64,000 nucleotides of DNA from Candidatus Nitrosocosmicus franklandus (GTDB lineage: Archaea > Thermoproteota > Nitrososphaeria > Nitrososphaerales > Nitrososphaeraceae). This document shows positions 43,566 to 53,180 of the stretch, in pieces (position 1 is the first letter of the stretch; each line of letters starts with the position of its first letter). The notes under the pieces were generated by a model. It ran no database searches. It had not been told where the DNA came from and worked only from the letters and a program-made list of their open reading frames with translations. The stretch lies in NCBI RefSeq assembly GCF_900696045.1, contig NZ_LR216287.1:248001-312000 (forward strand). Reading direction: 5' to 3'. Position numbers and translations under genes: made by a program.

Positions 43566-45707
43566 TTAATCATTGTCCCTTAGAATAGAATCTAAATCAT
43601 CTTCCGAGTCAGTGTTTTGATGATCTTGAGTTCCAATTCTTTGACTATTTCTCTTTTTTTGAATACGCCTAACAATCACATATGCAATGATCCCTATTAG
43701 CAAAATGATTACTAAAATGATAATAGGACCAAGTAAGCCAGAAAATAAACCAGTATCACTATTAGCATCATCGACCTCGGGAGAATAATTAACAGTACCG
43801 TTGACTATAAGTTGATGGTCATTGCGCAGGTTGTCTTTGTAAGAGATCTTGACAGATACAGGATAGTCGCCAGGCTCAGTACTATTAGGTATCTTTAATG
43901 GTATATTGACAGGGAGTGGAGAATTCTCAGCAAGATCACCTAGATATTGCATTGGAGGGTACTCTTCAACTAGTTTGAGAGTAGTGTTATTGACTGCGAT
44001 ACCGGATGGCATGTTTGTACTAATGGGAGGTATCATTTCTGCAGTAGTAAAAAGAGCATCAACATTTCCTTCGTTCAGGAGGTTTAATACTAAGTTAGGC
44101 TCATCTCCGACCACATTTATTTCAAAATCGTATGCACGTATTGTTATTTTGCCATCAACATATAACCCCAGCTCAAGAGTCTCTGATTTTGCTACACCAT
44201 TTAAAATATAGTCTAAATTAAAGTTGAGCTGAACAGGTTTACCAATCAAGTCACTTGATGCGAACACTGTGGTATTAAGCGGCAATACATTGTTGTTTAT
44301 ATTATCAAAAGACCATCTAGATGGACCAAGTATTTTAATAGACTCACTTGATGGTTGAATAGCAATAACCAAGTCTTGTATATCATTATCAGTGGTGGTC
44401 TTTTGAATTCCAAATACAAAATTTTCGATACTTCCCGCAGTTATTGTTTTATCATAGGAGTTAGCTGCATTCGATTTACTTTGGTTTGAATTTATGTTAA
44501 TATTATCTATATTTTGAAGATATACATTAAAATTGGATTCCTTGGGCTCAGAAGTTATCATTAATCCCAGATTATAATTAATTGTCTCTCTATTACCTAA
44601 AGCGTTTCCATATGAAATCTGTATATTAAGATTCTGGAGTGTACCAGCCGCTGACGTCGCAGGGTAAATACTCGGATCTATTGATACTATTTGGTTTGGT
44701 CCAATTACACCTACATCGAATTTTTGAGTACCAACAGTTGTGATAGATGAACTGCCAGTAGTAGAATTATTATCAATGTTCCCATCGTCAGTAGAAGAAA
44801 TAGTCGTTGCACTAGTGGTATTATCAGGAGTCGAAGATGTAGAATTAATTTGTTGTACGGACTTTGTAGGAGATGATCGAGTTACAGGGGCTAAGTTTTC
44901 CGCAGTATTGTCGTTATCATTAGAAATGGTAATTATAACACCATTGGCATCAGCACTTCCTTTATTCACAACATCAATACTTAATTTGTTTACCTTGGAG
45001 GGAGTTAAATATTGGTTTTTTGTATCTACATCGAGAATTACTTTTCCAGGTACCCTGAAAAATATGGGTATATCTTTAGCCGTAATATCTCCAGAAGTTA
45101 AAACTTTTGAATATACAAGTTCTAGGTTACCTTGGTACGTACCAACTTTTGCTTTGTTAGTTATGTAGATATCAAAATAAAGGGTGAATTGATTACCAGG
45201 TCTAACAATAGAATCGTGACTTGCAAATGCTACATTCGATATATTTGGCTGCATGTTAGAAGAGGAATTAGCTACTAGTCCATTGATATTATTCAATAAC
45301 ATATTGGAATTGTTTGAAAGACTAGTTACAGTACTCTCAGTATCGCTATTACCATATCTACGTTCAACTGCCTCAAATCCATTTGGTAGAGACAAGTAGC
45401 CTTTGATTGCCGAAATATCGGATTGGGCCTTATTGACCAAAACAATTGCGAGAGTGGCAACTCCCTCTCCTGGACCCACCTCTTTTTCTTCAAGTTTATT
45501 AGAATCATTTCCGGCTGCAACGGTCTTGTCAGTCCAATAGGAGTCTTGAAATCCAGGAATTTTTTCAGTTAGCTGTGCATAAGAATCAATGATCTGATTA
45601 TATCTGGTTTGAAGAATAGAGCTAAGGGCCAGCAACAATACTATAAAAACAACAAGAATAAAATGGAATTTTTTTCTATCCGCAAGAAAGGCTTTTGAAA
45701 GTGGCAT
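43566..45707 (-). CDS. large exported accessory protein of ABC system
   Basis: A 713-residue membrane-anchored protein, the middle gene between ATPase and permease. N-terminal helix (about 14-34), then extracytoplasmic beta-rich domains resembling COG1361/NPCBM-associated NEW3 units (for example NKLSIDVVNKGSADANGVII and VLNLLNEGNVDALFTTAEMI), an Asn/Ser/Thr-rich stretch (about 285-325), a C-terminal helix (about 655-680) and a basic cytoplasmic tail. Such proteins are archaeal counterparts of MacA-like adaptors. Its stop is 77 bases before the permease ATG and its ATG is one base from the ATPase stop. Confidence 0.8.
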   Translation of the reverse strand: MPLSKAFLADRKKFHFILVVFIVLLLALSSILQTRYNQIIDSYAQLTEKIPGFQDSYWTDKTVAAGNDSNKLEEKEVGPGEGVATLAIVLVNKAQSDISAIKGYLSLPNGFEAVERRYGNSDTESTVTSLSNNSNMLLNNINGLVANSSSNMQPNISNVAFASHDSIVRPGNQFTLYFDIYITNKAKVGTYQGNLELVYSKVLTSGDITAKDIPIFFRVPGKVILDVDTKNQYLTPSKVNKLSIDVVNKGSADANGVIITISNDNDNTAENLAPVTRSSPTKSVQQINSTSSTPDNTTSATTISSTDDGNIDNNSTTGSSSITTVGTQKFDVGVIGPNQIVSIDPSIYPATSAAGTLQNLNIQISYGNALGNRETINYNLGLMITSEPKESNFNVYLQNIDNININSNQSKSNAANSYDKTITAGSIENFVFGIQKTTTDNDIQDLVIAIQPSSESIKILGPSRWSFDNINNNVLPLNTTVFASSDLIGKPVQLNFNLDYILNGVAKSETLELGLYVDGKITIRAYDFEINVVGDEPNLVLNLLNEGNVDALFTTAEMIPPISTNMPSGIAVNNTTLKLVEEYPPMQYLGDLAENSPLPVNIPLKIPNSTEPGDYPVSVKISYKDNLRNDHQLIVNGTVNYSPEVDDANSDTGLFSGLLGPIIILVIILLIGIIAYVIVRRIQKKRNSQRIGTQDHQNTDSEDDLDSILRDND

Positions 45708-45708
45708 T

Positions 45709-46497
45709 CTAATTAATAATCTCTTTTTCTATTTTTCCATCTCTCACATATATTGTCTTGTCTGTATCTTGAGCTAAATCAGGATTATGTGTAACCATTA
45801 CTATGGTTCTATTATATTTTGAAGATATCATTTTGAGTAAGTTAAATACATCTTGTCCTGTTTTGGTATCCAGATTACCGGTTGGTTCGTCCGCAAGTAT
45901 AATAGCTGGATTATTCATTAATGCTCTTGCTATAGCAACCCTTTGTTGTTGACCTCCGCTAAGATTGAGAGGTTTTAGATTCGCTTTATCTCTAATACCT
46001 AAAATAGTCAACAAGCTCAACGCCCTCCTTCTGGTTTGGCTACCTCCATTCCCAGCTATTATTGCCGGGATTTCCACATTTGATAATACACTAGTTCTAT
46101 TGATTAGATTATAGGATTGAAAAATAAAACCTATCAATTGATTTCTCATTTTTGCTATCTTTCTGTCTGAAAGAGAAAAGATATCAACTTGCTTTATGTA
46201 TACTTTACCTGCTGTAGGTCTATCAAGAGCGCCTATTATATTTAGTAACGTGGATTTTCCGCTCCCCGACGGACCAACAATTGAAACAAATTCGCCTTTC
46301 TTTACGGCGAAGTTTATATCTTTAAGAATTACTGTTTTTCCTGCAGGTGATTCATAGGCCTTAGATATGTTAACAGCTTTAAGAATTGTATTCTGGTTAC
46401 TTTCTCCCCCACTGTGACTAACATTAGTTTGTTTGTATTTATCCCAATCCTTTAGATTTAGATGGTTACTGCTCGTTATAGAATCTGGATTATTCAT
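45709..46497 (-). CDS. ABC transporter ATPase, LolD/MacB type
   Basis: The 262-residue nucleotide-binding subunit. Walker A GPSGSGKSTLL (about 74-84), Q-loop FIFQSYNLI (about 129-137), signature NLSGGQQQRVAIARAL (about 177-192), Walker B IILADEPTGNLD (about 198-209) and the switch His in VMVTHNPDLAQ. An N-terminal extension of about 40 residues precedes the domain. The family drives MacB/LolCDE/FtsX export systems. It is the first gene of the three-gene operon. Confidence 0.93.
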   Translation of the reverse strand: MNNPDSITSSNHLNLKDWDKYKQTNVSHSGGESNQNTILKAVNISKAYESPAGKTVILKDINFAVKKGEFVSIVGPSGSGKSTLLNIIGALDRPTAGKVYIKQVDIFSLSDRKIAKMRNQLIGFIFQSYNLINRTSVLSNVEIPAIIAGNGGSQTRRRALSLLTILGIRDKANLKPLNLSGGQQQRVAIARALMNNPAIILADEPTGNLDTKTGQDVFNLLKMISSKYNRTIVMVTHNPDLAQDTDKTIYVRDGKIEKEIIN

Positions 46498-46560
46498 TTC
46501 GTGTCGGTTTTGATAAAATTTTTAGAATTCTTGACTATAACACGGATCCATTAGAATAAA

Positions 46561-47316
46561 TCAACCGAGTTCTATTAATTCCTCGCAATTTCCGGCTCTA
46601 TCATCACCTTGTTGTACATTGAAATCAGCGACAACGTCTACTCCTTCACCACAATCAAAGTAGTCTGCCCCTGGCCCACCTACGAGGACATCATCCCCTA
46701 AGTCACCATACAGTTTGTCATTTCCATCCTCACCGACTAAAAAGTCATCATCGCCACCACCAGCTAAAATATCATTACCATCTCCACCGTACAACTGATC
46801 ACTTCCAATACCACCTTGTAATATATCATTACCCTCGTCGCCATATAATTTGTCTTGTCCTTCGTTACCTTGGATCACATCGCTTCCATTCATTCCTGTT
46901 ATGGTATCCGAACCAGAGAATCCGATGATTATGTCTGTTTGCTCAGTCCCTGTAATTCTATCGTCTCCAAAGGAGCCTACTACTGGACGCTGCAGCTGTT
47001 GAAGGAGGGTATTAGGATCAATGGACTCCTGACCGGTATTTGCGAAATCCGAAGTAGATGATCCAGAATCGATTGACCTGGGTAAAGTAATACCTTCATC
47101 TTGGAATGTTTCAATAGAAGACTCGTCCGAACCATTGGTATCACTGGCGTTTATTACATTCCCTGGTGTACTAGTTGTTGGACTCCCGGCTGAATTGGTT
47201 GATACGCTTCCGGCTGAATTGGTTGATTGACCTTGGACGAGATTAGGGTATAAATTGGAAAGGCATAGAATTGAACTGATGAACATTACTAGCGCTAATA
47301 CTCTATACAGATGCAC
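46561..47316 (-). CDS. secreted RTX-repeat calcium-binding protein
   Basis: A 251-residue exported protein: signal peptide (about 1-29), Ser/Thr-rich linker (about 30-115) and about five nonapeptide-pair RTX units of type GGxGxDxLxG (for example NEGQDKLYGDEGNDILQGGI) from about residue 120 to 215, which bind calcium in a beta-roll. The C-terminal cap FDCGEGVDVVADF ... NCEELIELG has two cysteines and is shared with the paralogues at 47870 and 48938. Lies 63 bases upstream of the ABC operon on the same strand, possibly linked. Confidence 0.88.
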   Translation of the reverse strand: MHLYRVLALVMFISSILCLSNLYPNLVQGQSTNSAGSVSTNSAGSPTTSTPGNVINASDTNGSDESSIETFQDEGITLPRSIDSGSSTSDFANTGQESIDPNTLLQQLQRPVVGSFGDDRITGTEQTDIIIGFSGSDTITGMNGSDVIQGNEGQDKLYGDEGNDILQGGIGSDQLYGGDGNDILAGGGDDDFLVGEDGNDKLYGDLGDDVLVGGPGADYFDCGEGVDVVADFNVQQGDDRAGNCEELIELG

Positions 47317-47869
47317 AAATTAAAAGAGCGTTTGTTGATTATTAACTTTAGCTTAAAACTCTTGTATTACGGTTAGCGTTTTCATTCTTATATGACAAAT
47401 TCACAAAATTTATGAACATATTATAGCATATCGTGTTTTTTAGTAATTCTAAACGAGAATTATTTGTATGTACATAGGAAAGTATCACAAACAACAATTT
47501 CATCAGGATTAAATCAAACAAATTTCTATGGCAGGCTTGTGAAATGATCATTCAAGTGAATCCCGCACAAGACTTGGATACTTTGATTTGTGCTTCATAG
47601 AAGGGCGAATGGATCGTGAACAAATATTTTTGGAAAATTTAAAGCGGTTAACCACCTGAAACAATATTTATGATTCGTCAAATACGATAATGCTATGCCT
47701 ATTTTTTTATTTTTATCTCACGAGATAGCATTGCCCTAGTCAAGGCAGGTTAGCCTAACTACAATCGAAATCTACGATTCACAGTATCGAAAATATAAAA
47801 TTAAGAAGAATTTTTAGCATAAAAATATTAATGACTGTTTATTAAGGATAAATACAGACTAATATTATC
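47317..47869. other. spacer between divergent RTX genes
   Basis: About 550 bases. A 67-codon minus-strand frame at 47348-47551 lacks motifs and is not accepted. Probable promoters for both RTX genes lie here. Confidence 0.45.
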
Positions 47870-48484
47870 TTGATAAGGTTCTCCAGCATTGCTTGTTATA
47901 TTATGGTAGTAACAATCAGTTCCCAAGGATTACTATATGCTTCAGGACCGAATTTCCCGTTAACTGTCTTTGCAGGTGGCAATCATGGAGGAGATGGTGA
48001 CGGTAATCGATATGCCGGGCCTATTAATAACGCTGATTCCAGTGAAAGAGTTATTTATTGTACTTTTAATGAAAACTTTAAAGCCCCTAAATGCGAGGGG
48101 ACATCTCGAAGCGATATTATGATTGGAACCATTCAGGAGGATTTTATAGAAGGTAAGGGTTCTGATGATGCGATACAGGGAAGAGCTGCTAACGATGATA
48201 TATTTGGTGGTAAAGGTAACGACGATATTCAGGGAGGACTCGGGAGTGACAACATCTACGGAGAAGACGGAGATGATCTATTATATGGTGGACCGGATGG
48301 TGATTTCATAGTAGGTGGCAAAGGTAATGATGAGTTGTATGGCGGACCTGGAGAAGATATATTAGAAGGTGGACCGGGGTCTAATTATTTTGACTGTGGC
48401 GACGATTATGACATCATAATCGATTTTGATCCATCCAAAGATATCGCTTCTAATAATTGCGAAGATATTAGGACAGACCTCTGA
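47870..48484 (+). CDS. secreted RTX-repeat protein, paralogue 2
   Basis: A 204-residue exported protein with a signal-like N-terminus (MIRFSSIACYIMVVTISSQG), four to five RTX units (GGKGNDDIQGGLGSDNIYGE, then similar GEDGDDLLYGG and GGKGNDELYGG) and the cap NYFDCGDDYDIIIDFDPSKD ... NCEDIRTDL. Start is TTG 47870. The two cap cysteines are conserved across all three paralogues. Confidence 0.85.
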   Translation: MIRFSSIACYIMVVTISSQGLLYASGPNFPLTVFAGGNHGGDGDGNRYAGPINNADSSERVIYCTFNENFKAPKCEGTSRSDIMIGTIQEDFIEGKGSDDAIQGRAANDDIFGGKGNDDIQGGLGSDNIYGEDGDDLLYGGPDGDFIVGGKGNDELYGGPGEDILEGGPGSNYFDCGDDYDIIIDFDPSKDIASNNCEDIRTDL

Positions 48485-48937
48485 TTCTCTGATTTATTGC
48501 ATATTTCAGTATTTAATTTTGCACTTTAATTTTTATTTTAGAAACTATAGATATCCAATTAAAGTAATATCTTTTTTGAATATGATAAGTATTGCGTTAG
48601 TTGAACTATTTTTTTATCCTTAAACGATAAAAAACACTATCCAATAGTTGACATCATTTCTGAAAATTATGGGTAATGAATGATAAACAAGTGAAATATA
48701 CAGGGACAAATTTAGCTTGCAAAGACAGAAGATTACCATAATGAATATCGAAGCCAACGAATAATCGATTGGTCAAAACCGAGTAATCACTAAAAAGTCA
48801 AATCCAAGCTTTGGTGTCAATAAAAGATCCACAAGAAACTTTGGAAGATTCTTATCATTACAAAGTACAATATGAAACTCCCTATAAGATTTATTTCAAA
48901 TCCATAAATATAATTTTATTTCCATATTTATGTTAAA
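48485..48937. other. spacer between RTX paralogues
   Basis: About 450 AT-rich bases without an accepted frame. It separates two plus-strand paralogues and carries the promoter of the second. Confidence 0.45.
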
Positions 48938-49480
48938 ATGTTTACGTTTTCTTTGTTATCAATTATTTCTATTAATGTTATATTCTTGTTAGTTATCTCT
49001 TTTGGCATTGATTTTGCTATTACACATGCTCAGGAATCTCGAGAAAATTTAATTGTAGTATCAGAACCGGGCAATTACAACATTACCGACGGTACAGATA
49101 GAAGTGACATCATTGTAGGCAACAGCATGACAAATGTGATTGTAGGCGAGGAGTCAGATGATGTCCTAATGGGCAGGCAAGGAAATGATGAATTGCATGG
49201 AAATCCGGGAAATGATATACTTCTAGGGAACTTAGGTGCGGATATTCTATTTGGCAATGATGGAGATGACGTCTTATTCGGAGGTGCAGAAGAGGATTAT
49301 ATGAACGGTGGCAAAGGTAATGATAGACTATACGGAGATTTGGGCGATGATGTCTTAGAAGGTGGGCCAGGGGCAGACTACTTTGATTGTGGCGAGGGGT
49401 ATGATGTAATCATCGATTTCCGAACCCAAGAAAAGGATGTGGCCCAGAATAATTGTGAGGAGATTCGAACAAATGTATAA
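48938..49480 (+). CDS. secreted RTX-repeat protein, paralogue 3
   Basis: A 180-residue exported protein: signal peptide (about 1-31, IISINVIFLLVISFGIDFAI), about five RTX units (GRQGNDELHGNPGNDILLGN and following) and the cap DYFDCGEGYDVIIDFRTQEK ... NCEEIRTNV. The shortest of the three, with almost no linker between signal and repeats. Probable surface or secreted calcium-dependent protein. Confidence 0.87.
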   Translation: MFTFSLLSIISINVIFLLVISFGIDFAITHAQESRENLIVVSEPGNYNITDGTDRSDIIVGNSMTNVIVGEESDDVLMGRQGNDELHGNPGNDILLGNLGADILFGNDGDDVLFGGAEEDYMNGGKGNDRLYGDLGDDVLEGGPGADYFDCGEGYDVIIDFRTQEKDVAQNNCEEIRTNV

Positions 49481-49576
49481 AAGTGAGATATAAGCAAGTC
49501 TTTTCCCTTGGTATCTGTTGTTTTTGAGATGAATGATCAGAAGTTATTAGTAATGGGAAGAAGTAAACCGATATTG

Positions 49577-49915
49577 TTATTTGTCTTTTTCTTTATACAT
49601 TTTGACAAACCTGATATGTTCACATTCTTGTTCACTAGTACGGGTATCATGTGATGAACAATAAAGAGTTTGTTTACCTATCATAACTTCAACATTATGC
49701 TTTAACTTATTATCTCCAATTACAAAAACGTGATCATATCGGTACTTCATATAACAATAGTATGTAAGCTGTTGAGGATCCTTTAATTCCAATTCATCAA
49801 TCACATTTTTCCTATACGTATTCATATTATTGGTTGAAATGTGTTCGGCAATCCCACATGAATATGGAATAGCATCAATGCTTTCTATATTTCCTGTTTT
49901 TGCATGAATTTGCAT
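49577..49915 (-). CDS. hypothetical protein with possible SWIM-like zinc site
   Basis: A 112-residue protein. The C-terminal YCSSHDTRTSEQECEHIRFV (about 86-105) has Cys/His pairs spaced a little like a SWIM zinc finger (CxC...CxH), though the first pair is CxxH here. The N-terminal half holds more cysteines (YSCGIAEHI, YYCYMKYRYD). A TATA-like ctatatat (49941-49948) about 29 bases upstream supports ATG 49915. Function unknown. Confidence 0.55.
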   Translation of the reverse strand: MQIHAKTGNIESIDAIPYSCGIAEHISTNNMNTYRKNVIDELELKDPQQLTYYCYMKYRYDHVFVIGDNKLKHNVEVMIGKQTLYCSSHDTRTSEQECEHIRFVKMYKEKDK

Positions 49916-50436
49916 TCAATTGAAAATAGAGAAATCTTACTATATATTTTTATCGTATATTCTACCATTCAATAAAATAAAGATAAAAATATCCATGATT
50001 AATGAACATTTGCGCTCAATATATACAAAAACCTTGTTTGAATTTACTTACGTACACCATGAAAAGTCACGCACTAGCTACATGGTTTCTAGAACTAAGT
50101 CATTGTAATACGATCGATAATAATTTCAATTTTCTTAATTAGTTAGGAAATTATTCGGTGGCTTTAGAGAGATATTATATCTCGATCTAATTTCACTCCG
50201 ATTTCCTAATCAATATGATCGAATTTTATAGATACGAACAGGTCTCAGAGTTAGTCACATACGAAAATCTGCTAAGTTAAAAAATTATTTAGAATAACAA
50301 GTGTAGGATACTCAATATGCAGTAATTTAAGCCGAGGTTTCTCACGGGCCCAATAATAGCATTCACAAAAACATTCTTATCAACATTTACGATAGAATCT
50401 TATTATGTCCAATCTCTTAGGATAAGATATTTCTCT
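49916..50436. other. spacer
   Basis: About 520 AT-rich bases, no accepted frame apart from promoter sequence for the gene to the left. A 62-codon plus-strand frame at 49920 has no motif. Confidence 0.45.
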
Positions 50437-50664
50437 TTAGCATCCGATCAGTCTACTGCCACAATATGGGCAAAACAATATGTTTTCTAAAACAGAAAAC
50501 CCAAAACCGTCAAGTACGCAATAGTACTTGTCTTCAGTAAAAGAAGAATTATGTTTATATATTTTACCTCTACGACTTGACTTTAAAAATTCTTTACAAC
50601 AATATTGCTCGCTAACCTTTTTGCTTTTATCATTATTGTCTGTAGCAACACTATCTGAAACCAT
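50437..50664 (-). CDS. small zinc-ribbon-like protein
   Basis: A 75-residue protein with cysteines QYCCKEF (22-23) and YYCVLD (about 49) and a typical C-terminal half-ribbon FCPYCGSRLIGC (about 64-75). FCPYCGSRL is the knuckle of many zinc ribbons. Function unknown, possibly a metal-bound adaptor. Start ATG 50664. Confidence 0.55.
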   Translation of the reverse strand: MVSDSVATDNNDKSKKVSEQYCCKEFLKSSRRGKIYKHNSSFTEDKYYCVLDGFGFSVLENILFCPYCGSRLIGC

Positions 50665-50887
50665 ATGACCAAACCCTATCCAATAACATAATTGGACAAG
50701 TATTTACTACTCGAAAAGCTATTAACCTTAGAAGATTCATTTTCAAAGTCAAGGTCCAATTTCAGTATGACTTAAATATAGCATATGTACGTTATATAGT
50801 TTTTCGATGACAGAATCAGCAAAATCTAACAGAAGAACTCACTTTTGATTAAATCAAACACGATATACTATTTAACTAGTGATTTAG

Positions 50888-50895
50888 CATTCATC
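50888..50895 (+). repeat. left target-site duplication of IS copy 1
   Basis: CATTCATC, repeated at 51566-51573 on the other side of the IS; direct sequence match. Confidence 0.9.
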
Positions 50896-51565
50896 GGCTC
50901 TGTTCACTTAATATGTTTTATTTCATTGTTATTATAGTCTACAAAGAGCCGCAGCCAATTCCGTACATGCTTTAACTTGCAATTCTTTATTCTACAAGGA
51001 AAGTAGTCATCGAAACTTTCGGTTCTATCCTTGATATATTGCATCGTTCTTTCGATTACACTTTTCTCGTAAGAAGAATGAATATGGTGATCGAGATTTA
51101 AGAATCTACAGGCCATTGGATACCAAGTACCTCCATCATCAGTCGAAACTGGGTGCTTTCCATGAACTTTGATCAAATTAGAAAGATATCTTTCTGCAAC
51201 AAACATGTTTCTCTCTTTGGATATAGAAAGTGCGAGGATCTGTCTGTTTGCAGGCTCTATCGCCACCCAAAGCCAGATGTATTCTGACCCTACCTTCAAC
51301 ATTGTCTCGTCTACAATATATTCTAGAATTCTTCTTCTTGATGCTTTCAATTTTTGAGGCCTGTATTTTTGAATCCAATTCCAGATGGAGACATGGTTTC
51401 TTTTATACATCTGAGACAATCTTTCCGAGGCTTTTCTTAAAGATAAACCTGAAAAGTACAAATGTAAGCCATAATACACATACCTTGAAGGTGTTCTGTT
51501 TCTGCTAATCATAAAAGAAATAGGACATCTTCAAGCTATAGGTTTATCGTTAAATGAACAGAGCC
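50896..51565 (-). mobile_element. IS6-like insertion sequence, intact copy
   Basis: 670 bp with terminal inverted repeats GGCTCTGTTCA (50896-50906) and TGAACAGAGCC (51555-51565). Flanking 8-bp direct repeats CATTCATC (50888-50895 and 51566-51573) are target duplications of the length made by IS6-family transposases. One transposase gene fills the element. A second, decayed copy is at 54338-55008. Confidence 0.93.
50904..51512 (-). CDS. IS6-like DDE transposase
   Basis: A 202-residue transposase filling the intact IS. N-terminal helix-turn-helix (GLSLRKASERLSQMYKRNHV, then SIWNWIQKY), then the DDE catalytic core: Asp68 in YIVDETMLKV, Asp125 in VSTDDGGTWYP and Glu154 in SVIERTMQYIKDR. The frame is intact and its end overlaps the left inverted repeat. 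Probably active. The second copy at 54346-54955 differs by two frameshifts. Confidence 0.93.
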   Translation of the reverse strand: MISRNRTPSRYVYYGLHLYFSGLSLRKASERLSQMYKRNHVSIWNWIQKYRPQKLKASRRRILEYIVDETMLKVGSEYIWLWVAIEPANRQILALSISKERNMFVAERYLSNLIKVHGKHPVSTDDGGTWYPMACRFLNLDHHIHSSYEKSVIERTMQYIKDRTESFDDYFPCRIKNCKLKHVRNWLRLFVDYNNNEIKHIK

Positions 51566-51573
51566 CATTCATC
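51566..51573 (+). repeat. right target-site duplication of IS copy 1
   Basis: CATTCATC, matching 50888-50895; host sequence before insertion held one copy. Confidence 0.9.
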
Positions 51574-51877
51574 AGATGTCATATTAGATCTTTCTTCCAG
51601 ATAAAGAGTTTTAACTAAGCAGGAATTATGTCTAACTACAATCATACTAACAAGATTCATCCTGCCTGATTTTATATACCTGGTGTTTAGTCAATGATAG
51701 TAGAACAATGGAAAATGGGTTTCAGTTTTCATCTTATACGGGGATTGACAAACGCTGGAGCTTATTAATTTAGAATTTGCCGTATAACCAGACACTTATA
51801 AACCTGAATTATGGTTAAGGTTTCATAAGAAATTCATTAGGTATAGGGGTGCTTCGTTTTCACAATAGAGTTAAATC
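51574..51877. other. spacer right of IS copy 1
   Basis: About 300 AT-rich bases, nothing recognised. Confidence 0.45.
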
Positions 51878-52654
51878 CTACTCATATGGAAAAATGGACC
51901 TAATAACCTTAATGGACTTGTCCTTATCTAAGAAATTATCATTTAAAGAAGTAAGAAGATTATCGGTCATAACATTGTAGCATTGGGTTTGTTCTTCGCA
52001 AGACAAGTTCTTGTATCCGTCGCGGCCGACTATTGCAACCTGTATCTTCCCACCTGTTTCAAGATCTAATTGTTTTACTTCGTTTATTACGTATATTGAT
52101 ATCCCAACATTATGATCAATAGACAAGTCAGATAATTTTAGATTTACTGAAGAATAAAGTCTTTCTTGCTGTAAGAGAACGAGTCGAGCATAAGCGGAAC
52201 CCGAACCTATTGATGTAAAATCTCCTGTTATCTTATACAAATAGGGGGAAATTTCGTTATTTCTCCCCATTGTTCCAAAACCCATCCGATAAATAAATGA
52301 ATCCCCTATTCTTGGAATTCCAGCCACTAGAGAAAATGGAGTGAAGAACAAACGTACGTTGCCATATCCACACAAAAATGAATGGTTAATGTTGTACACC
52401 CTATGCAAATTTACCATACAACTATACATTCGAGTTTTAAATTCAGATTCAGATTCAATCTGATTTGGAAAGTTTTGCTCAAGTTCCTGAACTAATAATT
52501 CAATCTGAGAACTATCACCAGATGCAGCAACACCCAAATGACTGTTTATTTTATAGATTTTTTTCATTGTGAGTTTGATTTTAGATGCCGTTCCTTGGCT
52601 GTCGCTTGCTAGTACTATTCCTTCTTTAGATTTTATAAGTAGAGCAGTAGTCAT
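51878..52654 (-). CDS. proteasome-beta-like Ntn hydrolase
   Basis: A 258-residue protein close in pattern to proteasome beta subunits. After Met removal Thr2 is the nucleophile (MTTALLIKSKEGIVLASDSQ). With Thr2 as 1, Asp falls at 17 (LASDSQG), as in active beta subunits, and Lys in MKKIYKIN aligns with catalytic Lys33 after a 2-residue gap. GVAASGDSSQIELLVQEL matches the proteasome SGDxxD segment, and FTSIGSGSAYARLVLLQQ the late Gly-Ser-Gly turn. The host's true proteasome genes are not in the window, so this is probably a separate paralogue or HslV/Anbu-like protein. Its element-borne relative is at 29861. Confidence 0.8.
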   Translation of the reverse strand: MTTALLIKSKEGIVLASDSQGTASKIKLTMKKIYKINSHLGVAASGDSSQIELLVQELEQNFPNQIESESEFKTRMYSCMVNLHRVYNINHSFLCGYGNVRLFFTPFSLVAGIPRIGDSFIYRMGFGTMGRNNEISPYLYKITGDFTSIGSGSAYARLVLLQQERLYSSVNLKLSDLSIDHNVGISIYVINEVKQLDLETGGKIQVAIVGRDGYKNLSCEEQTQCYNVMTDNLLTSLNDNFLDKDKSIKVIRSIFPYE

Positions 52655-52934
52655 CCTATATTAGGAAAAAACTATCCCGAAATATTTAACGATAAAGTCA
52701 TTAGTACAACATCGCGACTAACTACGCCTGTATTTAACTGCAAAATTGTTCGCTATTATAGGTTTGATTATGTTGTTTAACGTGACTATATTAGATCAAC
52801 TAGGATAAATTATAATTCAATTTCAAGGAAAATTCCAATTCTCTCAAAAGTTAAATTTTCCAATCCAGAACAGAGCTTGCAAAATGAAAAAATTTTTATA
52901 CATATACATAAAGATACTCATCAAATTTTCGATT

Positions 52935-53168
52935 TCAAATTTCATTTTTTATGATAGTTAAAACTGATCGGACATTATCTATCTTCCTTATCCTCGTAGT
53001 AATTATTTCTTTCAATTTATCCATATTATCAGATGAAACTCTAACAATTATATCGTAAACCCCAAAAACCCTGTTTACTTCCTCAACTTCTTCGATCAAT
53101 TCAATTGCTTGGAGAATGTCACTTTCAGATCCTAAATCACAGCATAACAAAATATAAGCGGTAGGCAT
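52935..53168 (-). CDS. stand-alone Lrp/AsnC effector (RAM) domain protein, paralogue 2
   Basis: A 77-residue protein equal in layout to that at 13115-13363 (PTAYILLCCDLGSESDIL, then VFGVYDIIVRVSSDNMDKL and NVRSVLTIIKNEI). I use ATG 53168 because the paralogue also starts MPTAY and minus-strand tcttataattta is about 24 bases upstream; an earlier ATG at 53180 adds MLSS. Probable amino-acid-sensing or adaptor oligomer without its own DNA-binding domain. Confidence 0.82.
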   Translation of the reverse strand: MPTAYILLCCDLGSESDILQAIELIEEVEEVNRVFGVYDIIVRVSSDNMDKLKEIITTRIRKIDNVRSVLTIIKNEI

Positions 53169-53180
53169 ACTACTTAACAT

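Noticed and set aside
42422-45168. Several plus-strand frames over the ABC permease and exported subunit genes
   Set aside because: Shadows of well-supported minus-strand genes.
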